Assembly (NCBI GenBank): GCA_902778985.1
Contig: CACYZS010000024.1
Location: forward strand, 1-13,284
Length of the DNA: 13,284 nucleotides
DNA from: an uncultured Ruminococcus sp.
Lineage (GTDB): Bacteria; Bacillota; Clostridia; Oscillospirales; CAG-272
Direction: 5' to 3'
How positions within the stretch are numbered: position 1 is the first letter of the stretch; each line of letters begins with the position of its first letter. Shown here piece by piece: positions 7,248 through 13,284 of this stretch. Both the position numbers and the translations under genes were made by a program. Under the pieces are notes generated by a model that searched no databases, was not told the origin of the DNA, and saw only the letters and a list, made by a program, of their open reading frames with translations.

Positions 7248-7266
7248 TTCTTTGACAAAAACCGTG

Positions 7267-7313
7267 AAAAAAAAAGCCCCCGGGGGACGCGCGAAGGCGT
7301 CCCGTCCGGGGGC
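7267..7313 (-). terminator. Intrinsic terminator of the large lipoprotein gene
   Basis: On the - strand GCCCCCGG (7313-7306) pairs with CCGGGGGC (7283-7276), with an inner stem GGGAC/GTCCC, followed by nine Ts (A-run 7267-7275 on the + strand). It lies about 70 bases after the stop codon. Confidence 0.9.
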
Positions 7314-7382
7314 GAGGGAAACCGGGGCGGTCGGGGCGGAATAGGAGGAAACCGTCAGGATCGCCCCGGGGTGCGCCATGGT

Positions 7383-8750
7383 TTACTCGATCACGAGTTG
7401 ATAGAAGATCTTCGCGTTGATCTCGGTACCGTCCTCGGTCGTGTAGACGTTGTCGTCCGGGGTCGCGACCTTGGTGACCGCCTGTTTGAACGCGGGATCC
7501 GCGCTCGTCTCTTCGACGTGAGCCACGAAGTCTGCGATCACGACGTAGGCGTTATCGGCGTCGGTTCTGACCGGTTTGATCCGGACAGGGGTGAAGGTGC
7601 CCATCTCGTTATCGGTGTAGATGATGCCGCCCAAACCGTCGGACGCAGCCGAGAAGAGACGGTTGTCTGCCGCAACGGCGTCGGAAGCGTGGAAGTTCGC
7701 GTCAGAACGGTTGGAGTGCTTATAGATCAGAGTGCCGTCGATGTAGCAACTGTACTCGATCAGATACTGAGCGGCGGTGGCGCCGGCTTCGGTATCCGCT
7801 TTCAGCGCATCCTCGTTCACCAGTTCTTCGTGGTACACGAACGCAAGACGGTGCCAGCCCCATTCGGGGTTCGCCTGGTCAGCGCCGCCGATGTTCGGGA
7901 AGTTGGCGTAGACGCCGCCCGCGATGTTGCCGGAAGCGTCAAGGGACATCCCGGCAGGGCCGACCTCGACGGTCTGCATGCAGTCGGTATACTCGAAAGC
8001 GCCGCGAAGTCCGCTGTCCGCGCCCTTCGCTCCGTCTTTCAGAGCCATCCAGAAGAACGCCTTGCTGTGCATTTCGCCGCAAAGGACCTGGTGAAGTTTG
8101 TTGTCCTCACCCGCCGCGTTCTTCTTCGACAGTTTCTGCAGCGTGTCGTTCCACAGGAAAGAGAACTCGACGATGTAGTCCTGTCCGTTCTCACCGTTCG
8201 AGGCGTCAGGATAGTAGTGCCCCTCGCCGCGAAGGCTCACGGGATTGATCTTGATGTTGTGCTCGTCGATGGTCTCGGTCGTGTACTTCCACTCGTTGTA
8301 GGTCTCTTTGATCACGACCTCGAGCGCCGCGTGGCACGCCGTGCAGGTGGCGGTCTTCAAGCCGTCGCCGAAGATGGTGGGTTCCTGAACGATGTTCCAA
8401 TCGCCGGCGTCAACGACGTGCGCGTTGGGATCAATGTCGATCTCTTCAATCGTTTCTTCGATCGGCTCGCCGCACTCGGTGCAGAGGATCGCTCTGGATC
8501 CCTTCTTCGAGCAGGTCGCTTCTTCGATGACCGAATAATCGTCGTCCCGCGTATGGACGTGCGGAGGCAGCGTGGTCATCTCTTCCGACGTCGGCTCAGA
8601 CGATCCGGGCGCGGTGCTGGGCTCCGCGGTCGACGCGGGCTTCGAGGTGGTGGACGCGGTGGTGCTCGCGTTGTTGTTCTTCTTGTTGCAGGACGCAAAC
8701 GCGAAGACGCACATCACGAGGCAAAGGAGCAGCGCAATAGTCTTTTTCAT
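7383..8750 (-). CDS. Large predicted lipoprotein with two CxxC repeats, unknown function
   Basis: This 455-residue protein begins MKKTIALLLCLVMCVFAFAS with lipidated Cys21 (lipobox FASC). The start is fixed by GGAGG 8 bases before the ATG. A Ser/Thr/Ala/Pro linker runs to about residue 62. Two tandem repeats follow (about 72-101 and 119-148), each of the form aromatic-x-V/I-x-x-E-x-T, then Gly, then CxxC. The first carries C80 plus C90-x-x-C93 and the second C136-x-x-C139; HVH at 64-66 precedes them. Similar Cys-rich repeats occur in clostridial surface proteins. The remaining 300 residues look beta-rich with many aromatics (FSFLWND, AFFWMALKDG, EWGWHRLAFVYHEE, YSCYIDGTLIY), compatible with a concanavalin-like carbohydrate-binding sandwich, which is inference. 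It has its own promoter and terminator. A surface-anchored binding or structural protein is most likely. Confidence 0.87.
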   Translation of the reverse strand: MKKTIALLLCLVMCVFAFASCNKKNNNASTTASTTSKPASTAEPSTAPGSSEPTSEEMTTLPPHVHTRDDDYSVIEEATCSKKGSRAILCTECGEPIEETIEEIDIDPNAHVVDAGDWNIVQEPTIFGDGLKTATCTACHAALEVVIKETYNEWKYTTETIDEHNIKINPVSLRGEGHYYPDASNGENGQDYIVEFSFLWNDTLQKLSKKNAAGEDNKLHQVLCGEMHSKAFFWMALKDGAKGADSGLRGAFEYTDCMQTVEVGPAGMSLDASGNIAGGVYANFPNIGGADQANPEWGWHRLAFVYHEELVNEDALKADTEAGATAAQYLIEYSCYIDGTLIYKHSNRSDANFHASDAVAADNRLFSAASDGLGGIIYTDNEMGTFTPVRIKPVRTDADNAYVVIADFVAHVEETSADPAFKQAVTKVATPDDNVYTTEDGTEINAKIFYQLVIE

Positions 8751-8807
8751 GTTTTTCCTCCATTATTTATTATTTTACGGCGAGCGGTTTTTCTCTCCGT
8801 TGTCTTG

Positions 8808-8836
8808 ATGGTAACACGACGGTACAATTTTTTCAA
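8808..8836 (-). promoter_or_regulatory. Promoter of the large lipoprotein gene
   Basis: On the - strand TTGAAA (8836-8831), 17 bases, then TACCAT (8813-8808). Transcription would start near 8801, giving a leader of about 50 bases that ends in the GGAGG ribosome binding site. Confidence 0.6.
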
Positions 8837-9155
8837 GGGATTTTCGCCCCGAAGAACCGAAAAAGCATCTTGAATAAAAACGCGCGCCCGAAATTGTGCA
8901 AAACGGCGATACGCCGCCGGAACGGAAAATGCGTTTTTGCCCGTCCCGTAACGAAAAACGGTGGAAAACGCCCGGCAAAAAGCGGGTTTCTTTTATTGCT
9001 GAAATGCAAGAAATGATATGTTTTTTGCTGAAAAAACGCGCAATCCCATGCCAAAACTTTGTCTGACTGCGCCAATTCTTTTGGTTTTTGCGGAGCGGGA
9101 GTCCAAAAAAAGGCAAGATCTGCGTACAAATACCGAAAAACAGTCGCGTCTTCTC
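8837..9155. other. Non-coding intergenic gap
   Basis: About 320 bases lie between the divergent promoters of the large lipoprotein and the PHP gene. Short open frames on both strands lack ribosome binding sites and look like chance. Small inverted repeats are present (CGGCG-ATA-CGCCG near 8903; TTTTTT-GCTG-AAAAAA near 9018) but none resembles a known RNA or riboswitch. Base composition is lower in G+C than the genes, with many A and T runs. Confidence 0.6.
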
Positions 9156-9184
9156 TTGATTTGGCGACCGAAAGCGAGTATAAT
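9156..9184 (+). promoter_or_regulatory. Promoter of the PHP-domain gene
   Basis: TTGATT (9156-9161), 17 bases, then a perfect TATAAT (9179-9184). It maps transcription to about 9191 and so excludes the frame's upstream ATGs, supporting the start at 9219. Confidence 0.82.
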
Positions 9185-9218
9185 GGAGAGCGAAGAAAAA
9201 CGAACGGGAGAACACGCC

Positions 9219-10208
9219 ATGAAACAATACCTGCTGCCCGAAACCGGCAGTTTTTTCAAAGTCAATCTGCACAGCCACACCGTCGTCTCGGACGGACGCC
9301 AGACGCCGGAAGAGGTCAAGGCGTTCTATAAAGCGAACGGCTACTCCGCCGTCGCGTTCACCGACCACGAGATCATGCTGGATCATTCGGACCTCTCGGA
9401 CGACGGTTTCATCGCCCTGACCGGGTACGAATACGGGTTCGACCTCTGCCCTGAGAACCTTCTCTCCGCCCTCTACGAGGGGGAACACAAGACGTGGGAT
9501 CACGCTGAAAAGGTGCATATGAACCTCTTTTCCAAGGATCCGCACGATATCCGGATGGTCTGCTGCGACCTGAACTACATCTGGGGAAACGCGAAACAAT
9601 ACCGCGACGTGGCGCAGTACGTCGGGGATCCCCACTACGTCCGCAAGTACTCGCTCGACGGTGTGAACGAGGTGATCCGCGCGGCGCGGGAGCGGAATAT
9701 GCTGGTGGTCTTCAATCACCCGAACTGGTCGATGAACCCGAACGCGTTCTGCTGCGGGCTCGAGGAACTGACGGGTCTTGAGATCATCAACGGCGCGGCT
9801 CAGATCGACAGCGATATGGAGGACGTCCCGCACGTCTATCAGGAAATGATGCGGGCGGGCAAACGGCTGATCTGCGTCGGCGGCGACGACAACCACGCGC
9901 CCTCCGACTGCGGGCTTGCCTGGACGATGGTGAAGGCGGAGTCGCTTTCTTACGAAAATCTGGTGAACGGGATCGAGAACGGGAACTGCTACGCGTCGAG
10001 CGGCCCCGAGATCCGGGAACTCTACGTCGAGGGCGGGCGCGTGTACGTCAAAACGTCCGACGCGGTCGGAATCCGCCTTCTGACCGCCGGCAGACGGACC
10101 GGACACAAACTCCGGGAGCGCGACGGCGAATACGTCACCGAGGCGACCTTCCGGCTCAATCCGGAGGTGAAAAACATATTTGACTTTATTTCTATTGTAA
10201 ATAGATGA
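9219..10208 (+). CDS. PHP-domain metal-dependent phosphoesterase
   Basis: This 329-residue cytosolic protein starts at ATG 9219, with ribosome binding site GGGAG 8 bases upstream. PHP-family metal ligands are visible: HSH at 18-20, D25 in SDG, FTDHE at 47-51 with H50, E71 in LTGYE, FNHPNW and GGDDNHAP. PHP proteins hydrolyse phosphate esters such as histidinol phosphate, nucleoside phosphates or sugar phosphates with a trinuclear metal site. The central part is longer than in the minimal domain and has extra His/Trp-rich segments, so the substrate is open. The last 15 or so residues (KNIFDFISIVNR) are encoded by an A+T-rich stretch unlike the rest, and the usual C-terminal strand seems replaced, so the 3' end may be truncated. 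It stands alone and converges on the ceramidase-like gene. Confidence 0.87.
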   Translation: MKQYLLPETGSFFKVNLHSHTVVSDGRQTPEEVKAFYKANGYSAVAFTDHEIMLDHSDLSDDGFIALTGYEYGFDLCPENLLSALYEGEHKTWDHAEKVHMNLFSKDPHDIRMVCCDLNYIWGNAKQYRDVAQYVGDPHYVRKYSLDGVNEVIRAARERNMLVVFNHPNWSMNPNAFCCGLEELTGLEIINGAAQIDSDMEDVPHVYQEMMRAGKRLICVGGDDNHAPSDCGLAWTMVKAESLSYENLVNGIENGNCYASSGPEIRELYVEGGRVYVKTSDAVGIRLLTAGRRTGHKLRERDGEYVTEATFRLNPEVKNIFDFISIVNR

Positions 10209-10209
10209 T

Positions 10210-10225
10210 ATACGCTTGCGCGTAT
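10210..10225. other. Short hairpin between convergent genes
   Basis: ATACGC (10210-10215) and GCGTAT (10220-10225) pair around TTGC in the 29-base gap between the PHP and ceramidase-like stops. There is no T-run on either side, so it is at best a weak terminator. Confidence 0.35.
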
Positions 10226-10237
10226 GAAGGAACGGAA

Positions 10238-11728
10238 TCACTTTTTGAACAGGTCGCCGATCATATTCAGGGTCTCGCGAACCAGGATATCGCCGCCCTC
10301 GTGCCCGACGACGCCGCTCGAGACGTAGGCGCTGTAGTGCCCGCCCTTCTCCGCCTTCTCGGTGGGAAGGTATCCGAGCGCCCCGCAGCAGAGTTGGATC
10401 TCGAAGGTCTGCGTCGCGACGCTGCGCGCGCGGATCTGATTGCCGAAATCGAGGAACAGTTCAAAGGGCGAGGTGACGAACGCGGTCTTGCCGATGCGGA
10501 TCGCGTGGACCTCGGTGTCCACCGTCTCGAAAACCTCCTGCGACTCGTAGCGTTTGAGCGTCCCGGCGTAGACGTAGTAGTCGGCGCAGTCCTTGTAGTC
10601 GAGGGTCTTCCTGCCCTTCAGTTCGTCGCGCAGGACGCGGCGCGCCTCTTCCGCCTCGCGGTCGGTGACGCGGCGCAGGGGGAGATGCAGGGTCTTGACC
10701 GTGTGGGAGAAGTTCCCCTCGGTGTAGATCGTCCCGATCTCTTCCATCTCGCTTTCGATCTCGTTGTAGATCCGGCGACCCGCCTTCCAGGTCCCCTTCA
10801 CGTCGAACATCGACGGATCGGCGAAGCGTTCCTTCGGGTTGATCCGGGTGACGTTCGGATCCTGAATGGGGGTCTCGGGCTCTACCCAGCGGATCAGGTC
10901 GCGCGGGCACAGATCCCCCGCGGGGGAGCAGAGCGCCAGCAGTTTGAAGTCCTTGCCGTGCTTTTCCCGGAGCAGGATCTTGACCTTGCCCCAGTAGTCC
11001 GCAGAGATCACGCTTCTCTGCTCCATGATTTGCGCGGGACAGGCGACGTTCGAGACGATGCCGGTCATCTTCCCCGCCTTGTCGTAGATATAGAGCAGTT
11101 CCATACCGGTATCGTTGCCGCCCTCGAGCGAAACGAAGGTCGCCCGGTCGGCGTCGCCCCACATTTTCGCGCTCCCGTCGGAGTAGGTCACGCGGCGGTT
11201 CATACCGACGGCGACGCGCCCGAATCCCTGCGCGAATCCGCCCTCTTCGAGGTTGGCGTATGCTTCCAGCACCGACTGCGCGATGCGCTCGACCAGGATG
11301 TCGCGCGCCTCGTCCGGCTGGATGCAATCGGTCGAGGTGATCTGCGGAATGTACTTGCAGTCCGCGGGCATAAAGTCCCGGATCACGCCGAGGGTACCGC
11401 CCTCGAACTCTCTTACGCCCCCTTCCGCCTGCTCGTACACGTACGAGTTGTGGATATGGACGGCGTGCAGCATGATCTTGTCGGTCCGGATCATCGGATT
11501 CTTCTCACCGACGCGCGCCCGTACCCGCACGCAGAGGTCGTGCCCGACGCCCTCGAGGTCCGCCGAGCAGAAAAACGCCTGGTCGCCGTTCTCCTCGACG
11601 GCGAGGGTGGTGACGGTGATGGGAGTCTCCACCTCGCTTGTCACGCGCTCGAAAAACTCACCCGCGAGCGAGATGGGACGGTCGGGTACCAGACTGACTT
11701 CCGACCAGCCGAAACGAATTCTTGACAT
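10238..11728 (-). CDS. Neutral/alkaline non-lysosomal ceramidase-like protein
   Basis: This 496-residue protein starts at ATG 11728-11726 after a good AAGGAGCG ribosome binding site. The N-terminus (IRFGWSEVSLVPDRPISLAG, then an aliphatic strand and FFCSADLEG) matches the N-terminal domain of neutral/alkaline non-lysosomal ceramidases. A His cluster HAVHIHNS at 88-95 sits where the family has the zinc-binding THTHSGP. VACPAQ at 228-233 followed by ISADYWG at 241-247 sits where true ceramidases have an ACHPT-type zinc ligand. SPAGDLCPRD follows at 268-277. The missing His suggests a different metal site, so ceramide is probably not the substrate. There is no signal peptide, unlike secreted ceramidases, so it is cytosolic. 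It lies 38 bases downstream of the AraC gene on the same strand with no terminator between, so the two are probably co-transcribed. Linkage to an enolase-superfamily gene suggests sugar-acid or glycoside breakdown (inference). Confidence 0.78.
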   Translation of the reverse strand: MSRIRFGWSEVSLVPDRPISLAGEFFERVTSEVETPITVTTLAVEENGDQAFFCSADLEGVGHDLCVRVRARVGEKNPMIRTDKIMLHAVHIHNSYVYEQAEGGVREFEGGTLGVIRDFMPADCKYIPQITSTDCIQPDEARDILVERIAQSVLEAYANLEEGGFAQGFGRVAVGMNRRVTYSDGSAKMWGDADRATFVSLEGGNDTGMELLYIYDKAGKMTGIVSNVACPAQIMEQRSVISADYWGKVKILLREKHGKDFKLLALCSPAGDLCPRDLIRWVEPETPIQDPNVTRINPKERFADPSMFDVKGTWKAGRRIYNEIESEMEEIGTIYTEGNFSHTVKTLHLPLRRVTDREAEEARRVLRDELKGRKTLDYKDCADYYVYAGTLKRYESQEVFETVDTEVHAIRIGKTAFVTSPFELFLDFGNQIRARSVATQTFEIQLCCGALGYLPTEKAEKGGHYSAYVSSGVVGHEGGDILVRETLNMIGDLFKK

Positions 11729-11750
11729 ATTGAGACGCTCCTTGTATAAT
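11722..11750 (+). promoter_or_regulatory. Perfect consensus promoter, antisense to the AraC gene
   Basis: TTGACA (11722-11727), exactly 17 bases (11728-11744), then TATAAT (11745-11750), read on the + strand. The -35 box overlaps the first codons of the ceramidase-like gene. A transcript from about 11757 would run antisense through the AraC gene; no + strand gene begins before 12702. Twelve of twelve consensus bases at ideal spacing is unlikely by chance in a window this size. Confidence 0.65.
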
Positions 11751-11766
11751 AGTTAATTGGATTTGA

Positions 11767-12561
11767 TCATTTCTTTTCGAGGTACTCTTTCGGACTGCAT
11801 CCGAAGACCTCCCGGAACGCCCGGTAGAAGGTCCGCACCGAGCGGAAGCCGCTCTCGAGCGCGCAGGTCTCGGTGCTGTATTCTTTCTCCTTCAAGAGCG
11901 CGAGAACGTTCTTCAGCCGCAGCAGGTTGATATACCGGAGGATCCCGACGTTGATCGAGGATTTGAACAGGCCGGATACGTAACTCGCGTTGTACCCGAA
12001 ATGCGCGGCGATCGACGAGAGCGAGATGTCTTCCTTATAATGTCCGTGGATATAGAGCAGGATCTTCGAGACCAGATCGGATCCGCCGCTTGCCGCGGCG
12101 CCGTCCTCGAACGCGACGTTCTGCGCGATGATGCCGAGGATCGTATACAGGTTCCCCTTCGTCAGCAGCACGGCGTCCCGGTCCTTCTTGTGCGCCCGGA
12201 TCTCCGCGATGCACGCGCCGATCCTCTCCGCCGCTTCTCCGCCGGTGATGAACGGGTTGGAAATGGTCCTGCCGCCGAGCATCGCCTCGAACTCGAAACA
12301 GATCTCGGGCGGAACGATCAGCACGCTGAAATAGGCGTCGCCCGCCGGCAGATAGCGGTGGGTGTCGTACGCCAGAGCGATCGACAACTCGCCCTTTTTC
12401 AGGCGCATCATATGGTCGTTCACCAGGGCGTCGATCTCCCCCTCGGTCACGTAGCAGATCTCGATCTGCGAATGAAAATGAAAATCTCCGGTCCCGTTGT
12501 GATAATCGGCAAGGCGCAATTTTTGATGACGATCCACCCCGATCCCGAATCTGGCTTGCAC
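11767..12561 (-). CDS. AraC-family transcriptional regulator
   Basis: Using the GTG at 12561-12559 the protein has 264 residues. That start has a strong AAAGGGGG site 7 bases upstream; the longer frame's ATG at 12669 lies in the promoter's -35 region. An N-terminal cupin-type ligand-binding domain (about 20-95) shows FHFHSQIEICYVTEG at 27-41 and the small-barrel motif LKKGELSIA. The C-terminal AraC DNA-binding domain (about 163-264) has two helix-turn-helix motifs: SLSSIAAHFGYNASYVSGLF at 180-199 and YSTETCALESGFRSVRTFYR at 228-247, ending FGCSPKEYLEKK. It faces a divergent enolase-superfamily gene with overlapping promoters and precedes the ceramidase-like gene, so it most likely controls both in response to a sugar or sugar acid. 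AraC-family identity is certain; the ligand is unknown. Confidence 0.92.
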   Translation of the reverse strand: MQARFGIGVDRHQKLRLADYHNGTGDFHFHSQIEICYVTEGEIDALVNDHMMRLKKGELSIALAYDTHRYLPAGDAYFSVLIVPPEICFEFEAMLGGRTISNPFITGGEAAERIGACIAEIRAHKKDRDAVLLTKGNLYTILGIIAQNVAFEDGAAASGGSDLVSKILLYIHGHYKEDISLSSIAAHFGYNASYVSGLFKSSINVGILRYINLLRLKNVLALLKEKEYSTETCALESGFRSVRTFYRAFREVFGCSPKEYLEKK

Positions 12562-12633
12562 GGCGATCCCCCTTTCATACCGAAAAACTGTCGCAGAAAA
12601 AGTAGTTTTTTGCGTATCCGCGCAACGTTTTTG

Positions 12634-12642
12634 TGCTATCAT
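12634..12642 (+). promoter_or_regulatory. Possible extended -10 promoter of the enolase-superfamily gene
   Basis: TGC-TATCAT fits an extended -10 element (TGnTATAAT); no good -35 is seen at the right distance. It overlaps by two bases the -10 of the divergent AraC promoter, so the two would compete or be jointly controlled. A weak -35 is typical of AraC-activated promoters. Confidence 0.4.
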
Positions 12643-12669
12643 TATATCATAAGACCCAACGAATAACAA
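12641..12669 (-). promoter_or_regulatory. Promoter of the AraC gene
   Basis: On the - strand TTGTTA (12669-12664), 17 bases, then a perfect TATAAT (12646-12641). The start near 12634 gives a leader of about 70 bases before the GTG at 12561. Confidence 0.72.
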
Positions 12670-12701
12670 GTCATTTTTGAAAAAAAGAGGTCATAAACGA
12701 A

Positions 12702-13025
12702 ATGAAGATCACGAAAGTCAACACGTATTTCGTCCGCCCGCGCTGGGGCTTTGTCGAGATCGAAACCGACGCCGGCGCGACGGGTTGGGGCGAGGCGGTC
12801 CTGGAAGGGCACGCCGCGGCGGTTCTGGCGTGCGTCAACGAGATGAGCGACTACCTCGTCGGCAACGATCCCGCCACGACCGCGCAAGCGCAGGAAATGA
12901 AAACGCTTCTGGAGTCCGGCGGGCCGGCGGATCTGATCGGCACTGTCAGCAGCCAGTACTGGAACGGGATCCGCAGGATCCAGTTCATCGTCGAGGAAAT
13001 GCAGCCTTCCGCTGCATCAGAATAA
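12702..13025 (+). pseudogene. Truncated mandelate racemase/enolase superfamily gene
   Basis: The first 58 or so residues ([20 protein letters not shown], then [17 protein letters not shown] and a helix to [10 protein letters not shown]) are a clear capping domain of mandelate racemase/muconate lactonising enzymes, especially the galactonate-dehydratase-like subgroup. Full proteins have 350-400 residues; this one stops at 107. After residue 58 the sequence leaves the family pattern (no FYRGG substrate loop), and the whole barrel with its Lys and metal-binding Asp/Glu residues is missing. Residues 59-107 ([20 protein letters not shown], then [21 protein letters not shown]) read like another real protein, so the frame looks like a chimera. 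GAGG at 12688-12691 serves the ATG. It cannot be an active enzyme as it stands. Its position opposite the AraC regulator marks it as the former target gene. Confidence 0.75.
12999..13017. repeat. Inverted repeat at the composition boundary
   Basis: ATGCAGC (12999-13005) and GCTGCAT (13011-13017) form a perfect 7-bp stem around CTTCC, a few bases before the sudden fall in G+C. It may be a remnant of a mobile-element end or a recombination site, or chance. Confidence 0.4.
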
Positions 13026-13205
13026 CTGCAGAACAAGGAGAAAGACTGTCTTTCATATAAGAGCCTTCACATTAAAAAGGTTATGGAAGGTAATAACGTC
13101 TGCATTTATTTCTATTCAAATGATGGAAAGAAAGACAGACAGGCAAAACTTGTAACACACGAGCATTATGACAAAATACCCGAATTGCAAGCGCTGACTT
13201 CCTCC
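13026..13205 (+). other. A+T-rich stretch with an unidentified open frame
   Basis: G+C is about 36% over 13021-13200 by my count, far below the rest of the window. The + frame beginning at 13026 has no stop through the end of the window, which is uncommon in A+T-rich random DNA. It reads like a real protein (SYKSLHIKKVMEGNNVCIYF, then YSNDGKKDRQAKLVTHEHYD). An ATG lies at 13083 without a clear ribosome binding site. It could be a fragment of a gene from a different genome or genomic region. I do not recognise the family. Confidence 0.4.
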
Positions 13206-13284
13206 TTACTTTTCTTTGATGAACCCGCCTTTTTCAAGCCTTTTTCTCTCGTTGAAACGGCCCATGATGTAGGCGATGATGCCC
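13206..13284 (-). CDS. C-terminal end of a membrane protein (5' part outside window)
   Basis: On the - strand the end reads GIIAYIMGRFNERKRLEKGG followed by FIKEK and TAA at 13208-13206. A hydrophobic stretch followed by a basic cytoplasmic tail is typical of the last helix of a transporter. A GGAGG ribosome-binding-like sequence follows the stop at once (13201-13205), implying that another gene once followed, but no start codon comes after it here. Only 25 residues are visible, so no family can be named. Confidence 0.6.
   Translation of the reverse strand, partial: GIIAYIMGRFNERKRLEKGGFIKEK

Noticed and set aside
7371..8873. A 500-codon open frame on the + strand opposite the large lipoprotein
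   Set aside because: Its composition is a mirror of the lipoprotein gene; the - strand gene has signal peptide, ribosome binding site, promoter and terminator.
8833..9129. A 98-codon - strand frame rich in Phe and Lys in the gap before the PHP gene
   Set aside because: It has no ribosome binding site, overlaps the lipoprotein promoter and shows no known motif; it looks like chance in A/T-run DNA.
8775..10241. A 488-codon open frame on the - strand opposite the PHP gene
   Set aside because: The + strand PHP motifs and promoter are clear; this frame has no recognisable domain and runs through a non-coding gap.
10205..11725. A 506-codon open frame on the + strand opposite the ceramidase-like gene
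   Set aside because: It is antisense shadow with Arg/Val/Asp-rich composition; it also begins inside the PHP stop region without a ribosome binding site.
12001..12666. A + strand open frame downstream of the consensus promoter at 11722
   Set aside because: I considered it as the gene driven by that promoter, but it has no ribosome binding site, mirrors the AraC gene and shows no domain.
10187..13122. A 12-base identity (TTTATTTCTATT) shared by the PHP gene tail and the A+T-rich end region
   Set aside because: The flanks do not match, and a T-rich 12-mer can recur by chance; not enough for a repeat or insertion-site claim.

Overview
The window looks like a G+C-rich member of the Clostridia (Bacillota), probably a gut or rumen species related to Oscillospirales or Christensenellales. 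This is inferred from low-GC-Gram-positive style promoters (TTGxxx, 16-17 bp, TATAAT-like), strong GGAGG-type ribosome binding sites, lipobox lipoproteins with Thr/Ala/Pro linkers, and the gene families present. Coding DNA is mostly G+C rich; the last 260 bases are an abrupt exception.

Region 1 (1-4189, + strand) is a tight three-gene operon: the C-terminal half of a 2-isopropylmalate synthase-family enzyme (LeuA-like, with its allosteric dimer domain), then an 839-residue fusion of a xylose-isomerase-like TIM barrel with an acyl-CoA synthetase, then a metal-dependent amidohydrolase. The spacings are 2 nt and a 1-nt stop/start overlap, so the proteins are probably made together and may form one pathway: acid activation to an acyl-CoA, Claisen-type condensation with a 2-oxo acid, and isomerase and hydrolase or decarboxylase steps. 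I know of no characterised pathway with this gene set. It is the best candidate here for an undescribed system.

Region 2 (4202-8836) holds independently transcribed envelope genes, each with its own recognisable promoter: a DUF308/HdeD-like six-helix membrane protein (+), an acyltransferase-3 family membrane protein (-), a small lipoprotein (+), a frameshifted small acyltransferase-like membrane gene (-), and a larger lipoprotein with two CxxC repeats (-). Two convergent pairs share bidirectional terminators.

Region 3 (8837-13025) has a 320-base non-coding gap, a PHP-domain phosphoesterase (+) with an odd A+T-rich tail, a neutral-ceramidase-like protein (-), and an AraC regulator (-). The regulator is divergent from a truncated mandelate racemase/enolase superfamily gene (+). 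The regulator, the ceramidase-like enzyme and the enolase-superfamily gene look like a small carbohydrate or acid-sugar catabolism locus that has decayed. A perfect consensus promoter on the + strand points antisense into the regulator gene.

Region 4 (about 13020-13284) falls to about 36% G+C (my count over 13021-13200). It holds an unidentified open frame and then the 3' end of a membrane protein gene on the - strand. It looks like a patchwork of joined fragments, through either rearrangement or an assembly artefact.
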